A stretch of DNA of 64,000 bases from Halosaccharopolyspora lacisalsi (GTDB lineage: Bacteria; Actinomycetota; Actinomycetes; Mycobacteriales; Pseudonocardiaceae). Positions 1 through 7,591 of the stretch are shown piece after piece (position 1 is the stretch's first letter; the number at the start of each line of letters is the position of its first letter). The position numbers and the translations under genes were made by a program. The notes under the pieces are model-generated. The model was not told the DNA's origin. It saw only the letters and a list, made by a program, of their open reading frames with translations, and searched no databases. The stretch is from positions 462,537-526,536 of the forward strand of contig NZ_JACGWZ010000004.1 in the NCBI RefSeq assembly GCF_014137975.1, written 5' to 3'.

Positions 1-457
1 GCCGCTGCGCGAGCGGCTCACTCCGGCGACGGTCCTGGCCGTCGGGGGCACGGCCGTGCTTGCGGCGCTGGCGCTGTTCGCCCTGGCCCGGAGCCAGCTG
101 TGGCTGTCGTTCGCGGTGATGGGCGTGCTGGGGCTGGGCGTCGGTGCCTTCTCGGCGACGATGCCCACCGCGATCCTCGCCGTCACCCCGGCGGAGGAGA
201 CCTCCAGCGCGATGAGCTTCAATCAGGTCGTCCGCAGCGTCGGCTTCTCGATCGGCAGCGCACTGGGCGGCCTGACCCTGGCCGCCCACACCCCGATCGG
301 CTCGACGTTTCCCACCGACACCGGATACACGACAGCCTCCTGGCTCGGCGCCGCGACGATGGCCGTCACAGTCGTCGCCGCGCTCACGCTTCGGCGAGCG
401 CATCGTTCGACGACGGCCGGATCGCGGAGCAACGACGGTCCCGCTGCCGGCCGCTGA
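1..457 (+). CDS. MFS transporter, C-terminal part (5' end outside window)
   Basis: The reading frame is open from the first bases of the window to a TGA at 455-457, so the gene is cut by the window edge. The translated part has hydrophobic helices (around LAALALFALA and SFAVMGVLGLGVG), then the segment MSFNQVVRSVGFSIGSALGG, which resembles the last helices of DHA2-type drug exporters of the major facilitator superfamily. A polar tail ends the protein. It would be an inner-membrane, proton-driven efflux pump. The substrate cannot be told from this fragment. It converges on the GntR-family regulator that follows, with only 23 bases between their stop codons. Confidence 0.75.
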   Translation, partial: PLRERLTPATVLAVGGTAVLAALALFALARSQLWLSFAVMGVLGLGVGAFSATMPTAILAVTPAEETSSAMSFNQVVRSVGFSIGSALGGLTLAAHTPIGSTFPTDTGYTTASWLGAATMAVTVVAALTLRRAHRSTTAGSRSNDGPAAGR

Positions 458-480
458 ATGGCTGGACCGCCCCCCGGGAA

Positions 481-1191
481 CTATTCGTCTTCGGGGGTCC
501 AGCTGAGCAATCTCACCCGGCTGACCGTGACCAGGTGCGCGCGCATCGCCTCGCGCGCGGCCTGGGTGTCCTGGGCACGGATGGCTTCGGCGATGCGAGT
601 GTGCTGGGTCAGCGACTGGCTCGGGCGATCGGGCTGTTGCAGGGACTCGCGGCGGCTCTCCGCGATTCTCTCGGCGATTCCGCTCATGAATTCGGCGAGC
701 AGCGCGCTGTGGGCGGAGGCGGTGACCGCGGCGTGGAAGCGGCGGTCGCCCTCTTCGCCGAGCAGCCCCTCGGCGATCTCGGCGCGCATCGCCTCCAGCG
801 CCGAGTCGATCTCGGCGAGGTCCTGCTCGGTCCGACGCAGCGCCGCCAGTTCGGCGAGTTTGCTTTCCATCGCTTCACGGGCATCCAGCACGTCCGGGAG
901 CCGGCGTTGGCGCTCGACCAGCGTCGAGACCGGTTCCGCGGTGAGGGTGTCCGTGCGCAGATAGGTGCCCCCGCCGTGGCGGATCTCCACCAGTCCCTGC
1001 ACTTCGAGGACGAGAATCGCCTGCTTGATCGAGGCCCGGCTGACGCCGAGGCGCTCGGCCAGGTCCCGTTCGGAGGGCAATCGGTCGCCGCTGCGCAGCC
1101 CGGCGGACTCCACGTGCTCGCGGAGGCGCTCGACCACCTGCTCGTGTAGACGTGTGCGTGGTACCGGACGCAATGAGTCGGAGACGGACAA
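481..1191 (-). CDS. FadR-type GntR family transcriptional regulator
   Basis: This is a DNA-binding repressor or activator of the FadR subfamily. The N-terminal winged helix holds LPSERDLAERLGVSRASIKQ and the wing VEIRHGGGTYL. The C-terminal all-helical FCD ligand domain carries the metal or ligand histidines expected of the fold (RFHAAVTASAH). I chose the TTG at 1191 because it has an AAGGGGG ribosome-binding site about six bases upstream, giving 236 aa, the usual size. A longer TTG start at 1227 is possible. The gene is divergent from the enoyl-CoA hydratase-like gene, and a TGG-N5-CCA operator lies between them, so it probably controls that gene and the downstream amidohydrolase. The effector is unknown. 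Confidence 0.88.
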   Translation of the reverse strand: MSVSDSLRPVPRTRLHEQVVERLREHVESAGLRSGDRLPSERDLAERLGVSRASIKQAILVLEVQGLVEIRHGGGTYLRTDTLTAEPVSTLVERQRRLPDVLDAREAMESKLAELAALRRTEQDLAEIDSALEAMRAEIAEGLLGEEGDRRFHAAVTASAHSALLAEFMSGIAERIAESRRESLQQPDRPSQSLTQHTRIAEAIRAQDTQAAREAMRAHLVTVSRVRLLSWTPEDE

Positions 1192-1236
1192 CCGGACCCC
1201 CTTGACAGGTTTTCGCGATGATAGCAATCTTCGAAA

Positions 1237-1270
1237 TGGCCGGACCAGTGGACGAGTGGTTCATCCACTG
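1237..1270. promoter_or_regulatory. Candidate FadR/GntR operator between divergent genes
   Basis: The intergenic spacer holds TGGCCGGACCA at 1237-1247, a match to the TGGT-N-ACCA pattern bound by FadR-type GntR proteins. It overlaps an inverted repeat, CAGTGGA at 1246-1252 and TCCACTG at 1264-1270. The site lies about 45 bases upstream of the regulator start and 50-85 bases upstream of the crotonase start, as expected for autoregulation and divergent control. Binding is inferred from pattern only. Confidence 0.45.
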
Positions 1271-1322
1271 AAATCCTCGGTCCACGACCGGACGGCTCGA
1301 CGAGCGTGCGAGGAGGTCCGCG

Positions 1323-2078
1323 ATGAGCGATCCCGAAGGTGCGGCGCGGCACGTCACGGTACGTGTCGATCCACCGATCGCCGAGATCACCATCGGAGAC
1401 GCGGCCAAGCGCAACGCGCTCACCGGACAGGGCTGGACCCGGATCGAACAGGTCGTCGGCGAGCTCGCCAGTGACGACACGCTGTGCGCGATCGTGCTGC
1501 GCGGCAGGGACGAGACATTCTGCGCGGGCTCGGACATGACCGAGTGGGTCGATGCCGACATGGCGGCCGTCGAGGACTCCTTCGCCCGGATGGAAGCGGC
1601 GTTTCGGGCCGTGGAGGAATGCCCGGTCCCCGTCGTGGCCGAGGTCCGCGGTGTCGCCGCCGGCGCGGGATGCCAGCTCGCACTGGCCTGCGACCTGCGT
1701 TTCATGGCCGACTCGGCGCGGATCGGGATGCCGATCGTGCGTTTGGGCATCAGGACCAGCCCGGCCTTCGCGGCCCGGATGGTCGCTCTCGCAGGACCCT
1801 CGCTGACCCGGCAGCTGCTCTACACCGGGCGACTGCTCGAAGCGCCCGCCGCCGTGAGCGCGGGACTGGCCGAGCGGCACGTGGCCGACGCGGAGCTGCG
1901 GAGCCACACCGACCAGGTCCTGAGCTCGATCGCCGAGCAACCGCCCGCCGCCGTGCGCGCGGCTAAGCAAGCCGTGGCGGCGACGCTGGCGCCGATGCGC
2001 GAGGCCACTCGCACCAATGACCACCCCGCCGTCGCCGCGGAGGAGTTCCGCAGCACTGTGAAGGCACTGTTCGACTGA
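1323..2078 (+). CDS. Enoyl-CoA hydratase/isomerase (crotonase) family protein lacking both canonical glutamates
   Basis: The 251-aa protein has the crotonase fold signature. The first oxyanion-hole segment is around TFCAGSDMTEW, and the second segment GVAAGAGCQLALACDLRF leads into the helix IVRLGI. In classical enoyl-CoA hydratases the second segment reads GGGCELA and is followed by a PE pair that supplies the second catalytic glutamate. Here these positions are Gln (GCQLA) and Ile (MPIVRLG), so simple hydration is doubtful and another acyl-CoA reaction is possible. The gene starts with ATG behind an AGGAGG site at 1309-1314. It is followed after 152 bases by an amidohydrolase gene on the same strand and lies divergent to a FadR-type regulator. 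Confidence 0.85.
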   Translation: MSDPEGAARHVTVRVDPPIAEITIGDAAKRNALTGQGWTRIEQVVGELASDDTLCAIVLRGRDETFCAGSDMTEWVDADMAAVEDSFARMEAAFRAVEECPVPVVAEVRGVAAGAGCQLALACDLRFMADSARIGMPIVRLGIRTSPAFAARMVALAGPSLTRQLLYTGRLLEAPAAVSAGLAERHVADAELRSHTDQVLSSIAEQPPAAVRAAKQAVAATLAPMREATRTNDHPAVAAEEFRSTVKALFD

Positions 2079-2230
2079 CGTCCGTGATCGCCGGTGACCG
2101 TGCCGATCGGTTCGGCGATTTCGGCGAAACCGTCCGAATTCACCCGGACGGGCACTTCGGACCGTTGTGGTGGCCAAGCGCGTGTGGGAGAAAGCGAGGA
2201 GGCAGGTTCTCCCTCGGGAAAGGGGACGTC

Positions 2231-3205
2231 GTGACCGAGGTTCCGACCGTCGGTGGTGGCGTGGACTCCACCCGAATGGGACGTGTGCTCATGCACGAGC
2301 ACGTGTTCGTGCTCAGCGAGGAGTTCCGACAGAACTATCCCGAGCACTGGGACGAGCAGCAGCGCGTGTCCGATGCCGTGGACAAGCTCACCGCCCTGAA
2401 ATCCCGGGGAATCGACACGATCGTGGACCCGACCGTCATCGGGCTGGGGCGCTACATTCCCCGCATTCAGCGCATCGACGAGCGGGTCGACATCAACATC
2501 ATCCCGGCCACCGGTGTCTACACCTACAACGACGTGCCGATGTTCCTGCACTTTCGCGGGCCGGGAACCCTGTTCGACGGCCCGGAACCGATGGTGGAGA
2601 TGTTCACCAGGGACATCACGGATGGGATCGCGGGCACCGGTGTCCGGGCCGCCTTCCTCAAGTGCGCCATCGATGCTCCGGGAATGACACCGGGCGTGGA
2701 GCGCGTCATGCGTGCCGTGGCGCGTACTCACCGACTCACGGGGGTGCCCATCACCCTGCACACCAACGTCGGCAACCGCTCCGGCCTCGCCGCCCAGCAG
2801 CTGTTGGCCTCCGAGGGGGTCGACCTCGGCCGGGTCGTGGTCGGCCACAGCGGGGACTCCACCGATCTGGAGTACCTGACTCGACTGGCCGACGCCGGTT
2901 CGCTGCTCGGAATGGACCGTTTCGGCCTGGACGTGCTGCAGTCCTTCGAACGGCGTGTGGACACGGTGGCCGAACTCGTCCGACGTGGCTACACCGACAG
3001 TCTCGTACTGGCTCACGACGCCTCCTGCTACATCGATTGGTTCCCCGACGAGGAGCAGCAGCGTGTGGCGCCGAACTGGCACTACACGCACATCAGTGAC
3101 GACGTGCTTCCCGCGCTGCGGCAGCGCGGTGTGTCCGAGGAGCAGATCACCACCATGCTCGTCGACAACCCGCGCCGGTACTTCGAGAACGTCGGCGCCT
3201 ACTGA
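2231..3205 (+). CDS. Phosphotriesterase-like amidohydrolase (PLL/lactonase family)
   Basis: This is a binuclear-metal TIM-barrel hydrolase of the phosphotriesterase family. The metal ligands are visible in order: HEH at residues 22-24, the bridging lysine in AAFLKCAID (Lys144), a His in ITLHTNV, a His in VVGHSGD and the Asp in LAHDAS. Members act as lactonases, phosphotriesterases or esterases, and the substrate here is unknown. The frame is open further upstream to 2084, but the GTG at 2231 has an AAGGGG site five bases upstream and puts the barrel at the normal distance from the N-terminus, giving 324 aa. Its position behind the crotonase gene and FadR-type regulator suggests a small catabolic unit. 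Confidence 0.88.
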   Translation: MTEVPTVGGGVDSTRMGRVLMHEHVFVLSEEFRQNYPEHWDEQQRVSDAVDKLTALKSRGIDTIVDPTVIGLGRYIPRIQRIDERVDINIIPATGVYTYNDVPMFLHFRGPGTLFDGPEPMVEMFTRDITDGIAGTGVRAAFLKCAIDAPGMTPGVERVMRAVARTHRLTGVPITLHTNVGNRSGLAAQQLLASEGVDLGRVVVGHSGDSTDLEYLTRLADAGSLLGMDRFGLDVLQSFERRVDTVAELVRRGYTDSLVLAHDASCYIDWFPDEEQQRVAPNWHYTHISDDVLPALRQRGVSEEQITTMLVDNPRRYFENVGAY

Positions 3206-3211
3206 GCCGAC

Positions 3212-3544
3212 TCACGGCACGGCGCGCACGGGTCGATGCCTACCTCCGGCCGCGTTCGCTCTCGCGGTGTCGGTCAGTAACCAGTGGGCCCTGATCAGGC
3301 TGGATCGGGCTCCGGAGAGGTCGGCGACGGTCCACCGCTCCAGCGCCGTGATCGCGGCCGCGCGGGCTCGGTCGTTCCGGTCGCAGCCGTGGTCCTCGGC
3401 CGCCACCAGGACCGCGCGCAGCTGGGCCGGCGGGCTCGGGGATGTGTCGGGACGGTGGTCACCGGTGCTGGTCAGCAGCCTGACCAGCAGGTGCTCCACG
3501 GTCTCGCGCAGCGGCCGGGAATCCGTGACGGTCCGGTCGGCCAT
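3212..3544 (-). CDS. Conserved hypothetical protein, about 110 aa
   Basis: I do not recognise a named family. The protein is helical and charged, with no membrane segment, and contains two Arg/Ala-rich helices (RPLRETVEHLLVRLLTST and a tract ending in WLLTDTARA). The ATG at 3544 was chosen because a GGAG site lies seven bases upstream. An upstream in-frame GTG at 3589 would add 15 residues. The gene converges on the phosphotriesterase-like gene, with only six bases between the stop codons. Confidence 0.6.
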   Translation of the reverse strand: MADRTVTDSRPLRETVEHLLVRLLTSTGDHRPDTSPSPPAQLRAVLVAAEDHGCDRNDRARAAAITALERWTVADLSGARSSLIRAHWLLTDTARANAAGGRHRPVRAVP

Positions 3545-3736
3545 GGGAATGCTCCGTTCGCGTCGGTGATCCTTCGGGACTGCGACCACCGCGATGCGGG
3601 GAACGGATCCCGGTTTTCGCGTGAACCACCCGAACGAGTAATGACCTTCGGGGGGCGACGCGCGACGCCGAAATCCGGACTACCTTGTCGGCCGAGCAGT
3701 AGCGTGTCCCCGGGTGGGGCGATGAGGAGGGCGGGA

Positions 3737-3916
3737 GTGAACCGCAGGAGCGTGCTTGTGTTGGTGTCCCTGGCCGGTTGCGTGGCCGTGTTTCTGATGC
3801 TGCGGGATCCGGTCGGAGCCGCCGGTGTCGTCCGCGCGGGCTGGGGGATGCTCGTCAACGGTGTGACCACGGTCGTGGAGTCGGCGATCACGTTCTTGCA
3901 GCACCTGTTTCGGTAG
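3737..3916 (+). CDS. Small membrane protein, 59 aa
   Basis: The GTG at 3737 follows an AGGAGG site at 3725-3730 with a six-base spacer, a strong translation start. The 59-residue product has one clear transmembrane helix near the N-terminus (VLVLVSLAGCVAVFLML), then an amphipathic or second weakly hydrophobic stretch (WGMLVNGVTTVVESAITFL) ending in HLFR. It looks like the short one- or two-helix membrane proteins common in actinomycetes. No function can be assigned. Confidence 0.6.
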   Translation: MNRRSVLVLVSLAGCVAVFLMLRDPVGAAGVVRAGWGMLVNGVTTVVESAITFLQHLFR

Positions 3917-4053
3917 CGTCCCGCGCAGGATGACCGGGTACTCGCACGGGGGAGGTGTAGGAGATCGCAAGTACGGGTAACCACGGCACACGTTCCGCGT
4001 ACTGCGGAGCTCGAGCGTGAAGCGATACGGTGATCAAGACAAGGAGGACGACG

Positions 4054-4263
4054 ATGACCGACGCCGACGAACGCCGGGTGCTCAAGGCCCTGCAAGGCAT
4101 CCAGTTCCCGGCGGCCAAGGCACAGTTGGTGGCCTACGCCGAGGACCGCGGCGCCGAATCCAAGACGCTGCGTGCGTTGGAAGCGCTGCCGGAGGGCGAC
4201 TACAGCAGCGGCGAGGAGGTCGAACAGGCCGTGCCGCAGCGTCCTGACGAGGAACTGTCCTGA
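4054..4263 (+). CDS. DUF2795 domain protein
   Basis: The 69-aa protein fits DUF2795: a helix around LKALQGIQFPAAKAQLVAYA is followed by the segment LRALEALPEGDYSSGEEVEQA. This is the compact helical pattern of the family, in which the phrase on 'LPDGEYSSxxEV' recurs. The ATG at 4054 has a perfect AAGGAGG site at 4041-4047. Function is unknown. Homologues are widespread in actinobacteria and are often stress-induced in expression studies, a recollection not tested here. The next gene begins 46 bases downstream and may be co-transcribed. Confidence 0.8.
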   Translation: MTDADERRVLKALQGIQFPAAKAQLVAYAEDRGAESKTLRALEALPEGDYSSGEEVEQAVPQRPDEELS

Positions 4264-4309
4264 AGTACGGCCATCGTTGGTTCGCCCATCACGACGAGAA
4301 GGAGGCATC

Positions 4310-4603
4310 GTGCCCGAGCTGCTGGAGCGGTCCGCCATCGACACCCGGCTCGCCGAACTTCCCGACTGGGAGTACGGCGACGGCGCCGTGTCCAAGACCT
4401 GGCAGTTGAAGGGGTTCCTCACGGCGATGAGCTTCGCCAATGCGATCGCCCACCTGGCCAACGAGACCAACCACCACCCGGATCTGAGCGTGCACGACTA
4501 CAACCGCCTCACGGTCCGCATCACCACTCACTCCGCGGGCGGAGTGACCGAGAACGACCTGGGGATGGCCGAGCGGATCGAGGAGCTGCGCAGCGTGAGC
4601 TGA
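4310..4603 (+). CDS. 4a-hydroxytetrahydrobiopterin (pterin-4-alpha-carbinolamine) dehydratase
   Basis: The 97-aa protein belongs to the PCD/DCoH family, which dehydrates 4a-hydroxytetrahydropterin to recycle the pterin cofactor of aromatic amino acid hydroxylases. The active-site signature HHPDLSVHDYNRLTVRITTH is visible, together with the later GGVTENDLGMAERI. The GTG at 4310 follows a GAAGGAGG site with four bases between. No aromatic amino acid hydroxylase gene is nearby, so its partner is not shown by the context. A strong hairpin follows the stop codon. Confidence 0.9.
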   Translation: MPELLERSAIDTRLAELPDWEYGDGAVSKTWQLKGFLTAMSFANAIAHLANETNHHPDLSVHDYNRLTVRITTHSAGGVTENDLGMAERIEELRSVS

Positions 4604-4613
4604 GAACCCCTGA

Positions 4614-4651
4614 GCACGCCGGGCGTTGCCGCTCTGAGGCGCCCGGCGTGC
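4614..4651. terminator. Bidirectional terminator-like hairpin
   Basis: A perfect 12-base inverted repeat, GCACGCCGGGCG at 4614-4625 and CGCCCGGCGTGC at 4640-4651, encloses a 14-base loop. It lies between the stop codons of two convergent genes. There is no U-tract, which is common for actinomycete terminators. Confidence 0.7.
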
Positions 4652-4681
4652 GAGCGCTCCGACGGTGCGCGACGGGCCGAT

Positions 4682-6055
4682 TCACCATCGGGTGCGGAGC
4701 AGGTGATTGATCAGCAGTGCCAGGATCGCCTGCGCGGCCAGCCACCACTTGACGTGTCGACGGGGCAGCAGGGCACAGGGCAGCACCAGCCACAGCGAGT
4801 ACGGCAGCCAGATCCGCTCCACCTCCGCCTTGCTCATCCCCGAGAGGTCGGCGGCCAGCAGGCACAGCAGCGTCGAGACGGTGAGCAGGCGGGCACCGAG
4901 CGCCATTCGACGGGGCGCGAAAGCCAACCGGCGCAGCCCGGCCAGCACGGCCGGACCGACGGCGAGGACGAGGCAGGCGAGGTTGGCCCAGGCGAAGTAG
5001 CCGTAGGGGCGAGTCGCGGCGATGCCCTGGTAGTAGCGTTCGTGAACCAGCTGGTATCCCTCGTACCACCAGAACCCGTGGGCGGCGAACGTGACCACGA
5101 CGCCGACCACGGCCACCACGGCGACGAGGGCGGGGCGCACCCGCCGCGTCAGCACCAGCACCACCAGGGGCAGCAAGCCGGCCAGCACCAGTCCGTAGGA
5201 CAGGAAGAGCATGAATCCGAGCAGCAGCCCCCCGGCCAGAGCGGCCGGAGCGCCGCGCCAGCCCCGCTTGGTGGATCCGACGGCCAGCAGCGCCACACCA
5301 CAGGTCAGCACTCCGGCGAAGAGGCCGTCGGCGGAGACCCCCACCCAGACCGCGCCGGGCATCAGCACGGTGAACGGAAGTATCTTGCGCGCCGTGCCCT
5401 CCTCGCCCAGCGCCCGCAGGGTCGTGGCGATACCGATGCCGACGGTCGCCCCGGCGAGCACGCACAGCACCGCACCGGCCACGAAGCCGCCGAGCCCGAT
5501 GCGCTCCATCCAGACGAAGACCACGAGCGCCCCCGGGGGGTGCCCGGCGACGTGCACGGCCCACGAACCCGGCTCCAGCAGGATGCGATCGGTGAAGGTC
5601 GCCAGCAGCCCGGGGATGCTCTCGACCCGGTCGATCTCGGCCAGGTAGTTCTTGTTCCCGGCCAGCTTGGTCAGGACACCGTGCTTCCACCCGTCGACGA
5701 GGGTCAGGGACGCGGTCCAGGCCAGCGACGCCAGGTAAGTGATCCCCAGCAGGGGCCCCCAGCGCATCCGCCGCGCCAGCACGGGACCGCCGAGCACGAC
5801 CGCCAGCGCGACCGCGACGGCCGGGATCGTGCCCGGGCCGGTGTGGGGCGCCCAACTGGCGAACAGCGGCGGGAAGTCGAGGTAGATGTTGACCCCGCGG
5901 TCCAGCAGCCGCTGTCCGACGACCCCCGCGCGCCACACCAGCAATGCGCCGCCGAGCACGACGAGCAGATCGGCGGACAGGGCCGCGAACCCGGCCCGCC
6001 GAGCGGGAGCGGGCTCCGGTGACGATGCGCTCAACTCGGTGCTCACGATCGACAC
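4682..6055 (-). CDS. Multipass membrane protein, GT-C glycosyltransferase-like
   Basis: This integral membrane protein of about 457 aa has at least ten hydrophobic helices, and basic loops such as RRHVKWW and TRRVRP point to an ordered topology. The loop carrying WAVHVAGHPPG resembles the extracytoplasmic loop of GT-C polyprenyl-phosphate-sugar mannosyltransferase-like proteins, including conserved membrane proteins of unknown function in mycobacteria. A role in cell-envelope glycan or lipoglycan assembly is a guess. The start is uncertain: GTG at 6055 or 6046 both lack a clear ribosome-binding site, and the longer open frame up to 6442 reads as low-complexity Arg-rich sequence unlike coding. 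It converges on the terminator at 4614-4651. Confidence 0.75.
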   Translation of the reverse strand: MSIVSTELSASSPEPAPARRAGFAALSADLLVVLGGALLVWRAGVVGQRLLDRGVNIYLDFPPLFASWAPHTGPGTIPAVAVALAVVLGGPVLARRMRWGPLLGITYLASLAWTASLTLVDGWKHGVLTKLAGNKNYLAEIDRVESIPGLLATFTDRILLEPGSWAVHVAGHPPGALVVFVWMERIGLGGFVAGAVLCVLAGATVGIGIATTLRALGEEGTARKILPFTVLMPGAVWVGVSADGLFAGVLTCGVALLAVGSTKRGWRGAPAALAGGLLLGFMLFLSYGLVLAGLLPLVVLVLTRRVRPALVAVVAVVGVVVTFAAHGFWWYEGYQLVHERYYQGIAATRPYGYFAWANLACLVLAVGPAVLAGLRRLAFAPRRMALGARLLTVSTLLCLLAADLSGMSKAEVERIWLPYSLWLVLPCALLPRRHVKWWLAAQAILALLINHLLRTRW

Positions 6056-6153
6056 ACTACGAGAGGTGACGGTGTTTCCACCGTCAGCTGTTTTGGGGAG
6101 TCCGAAGTCGAGGCCGACGGGTCGACGGCACGAGCATGTGGTTTTTGGCTCCC

Positions 6154-6747
6154 TCAGTGCTGTCGACCTCCGCCGCCACCGGCGGCCTTCGGCTCCACCG
6201 GACCGATGTCGGTGTGGCGTCCCCAGCGCAACCGTGCGTGCTGCAGGCCCGGCCCCGGGCCGATCCGCTCCGCCAGTTTGTCGGCCACGAACCCCGTGGC
6301 CAGGGCGTAGACGGACTTGTGTGCCAGATCGACGAGCAGTTCCGTCCGCGGCCAGGTCCACGGTGGAGCACCGACGCCGCTGGCGTTTTCGAGGGTCTGG
6401 TCGTTGGTCAGGCGGACGACGGCGAACATGGCCGACGACCACGGCCCGCGCAGTCCCGAGTCCGCCATGACTCCCCGCAGCATGCCCAGGAGCGCTCCCT
6501 GTCCGAAGTGCATGAACAGGTTCACGCTGGCGGGCGACTTCGTCGTCGGCAGCAGCCGCGTCATGGTGCGACCGGGAACGTGCGAGTCGGGCCGTCCCGT
6601 GATCCGCTGTTCCAGTTTCTCGCCCAGCGTCATCACCGCGACACCGGCAGCGCCGGACACGAGCCCGTGTCCGGCTCCTCGCAGGAACACGGTCATCGTC
6701 CTCGCACGCATCCGTGCCGCGCGGTGGGGGTTTTCGTTGGTCTCCAT
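6154..6747 (-). CDS. Conserved hypothetical protein with hydrophobic helices
   Basis: The 197-aa protein starts at the ATG at 6747, which has a GGAAGGA site 11 bases upstream. It contains a Gly/Ala-rich helix (GHGLVSGAAGVAVMTLGEKL) and a second one (FGQGALLGMLRGVMADSG). These resemble membrane-associated proteins that modulate or scaffold, with polar ends. I do not recognise a named family. It lies downstream of a small gene starting at 7150, on the same strand with a 58-base gap, so the two may form one transcript. Confidence 0.6.
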   Translation of the reverse strand: METNENPHRAARMRARTMTVFLRGAGHGLVSGAAGVAVMTLGEKLEQRITGRPDSHVPGRTMTRLLPTTKSPASVNLFMHFGQGALLGMLRGVMADSGLRGPWSSAMFAVVRLTNDQTLENASGVGAPPWTWPRTELLVDLAHKSVYALATGFVADKLAERIGPGPGLQHARLRWGRHTDIGPVEPKAAGGGGGRQH

Positions 6748-6805
6748 GATCTCGCGAATCCTTCCGGCGGTGTCCGCGGGCGAAACGGTCCCGTGTGGTC
6801 GGGAT

Positions 6806-7150
6806 TCAGGGCGGGGTGTTCTCGTCGGGGACCTCGGCGTCCATGGCCACTCGCCACCGGCGCCAGGACTCCCGCTGGGACTGATGGGCGGTTTCCCACA
6901 CCTGCGCGGCACCCTCCTGGCCGGCCAGTACCGTGGCGAGGCCGGTCAGCGCCTCGGCCGCCTCGTACCCGGTGCGGGCCAGCTCCTGCGCCTGGGAACG
7001 TCGTAGCTGGTGAATGGCGGAGGTGTCCTCGGGGGCGGGGTGGATCTGGGAGGCTCCCGCCTCTCGCCACGCCGCGGCCACGGCGCTCAAAGCCTCGCTG
7101 AGCCGCTGCCAGGAACCCGTGCGGTCACTGTCGTCCTGGGTCTCGGACAT
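6806..7150 (-). CDS. Conserved hypothetical helical protein
   Basis: The 114-aa product is predicted to be mostly helical and soluble, rich in Ala, Glu, Gln and Arg, with the heptad-like tract HQLRRSQAQELARTGYEAAE. The ATG at 7150 has an AGGAGGG site seven bases upstream. Extending to 7216 would add an Arg-rich leader without support. No family was recognised. It precedes the hypothetical gene ending at 6154. Confidence 0.65.
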   Translation of the reverse strand: MSETQDDSDRTGSWQRLSEALSAVAAAWREAGASQIHPAPEDTSAIHQLRRSQAQELARTGYEAAEALTGLATVLAGQEGAAQVWETAHQSQRESWRRWRVAMDAEVPDENTPP

Positions 7151-7374
7151 GCGGCGTCCCTCCTGAAGCTCTCGGTTGCGGTGGCCTCCCGTATACCCGG
7201 ACGGCCGGCGCGTCAATCACTCGGAGCGAACTCGGTCGGGTGTGTGGGTTCCGCACCACAGTGATCATGGATGACCGCATTCGTGCTACGGACAGTGAGT
7301 CGATCGCCCTGTCGAGCAGGGTGGACTGCCCCGGGCTGCGCGAATGATCGCGTTCCTGATAACTTGGCGTGGCC

Positions 7375-7530
7375 AGTCAACCCAGTGTTGGGCCAGGGAA
7401 TCCGGTGCGAATCCGGAGCTGACGCGCAGCGGTGAGGGTGATGGGCGAGGCAGCGGCCACTGGATGATCATCCGGGAAGGCGCCTCGTCCGCGTGATCCC
7501 GAGCCCGAAAACCTGCTGGTACCTCCGAGC
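7375..7530 (+). ncRNA. Cobalamin riboswitch (AdoCbl class)
   Basis: The leader carries the conserved cobalamin-aptamer blocks in order: GGGAA at 7396-7400, then GGTGCGAATCCGG at 7404-7416, then GCAGCGGTGA near 7426-7435. These are followed by GCCACTG with GGGAAGGC (7456-7481) and AGCCCGAAAACCTGC at 7502-7516. The outer boundaries are approximate. It stands about 70 bases upstream of the substrate-binding protein of an ABC importer, so cobalamin binding should repress that operon. A regulatory hairpin that masks the ribosome-binding site is likely but was not folded. Confidence 0.9.
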
Positions 7531-7591
7531 CGCCGTGGCGGTGCTCGGGGAAACGGCCGACAGGCTCCGCGATCGAGCCCCGACGAAAAGG

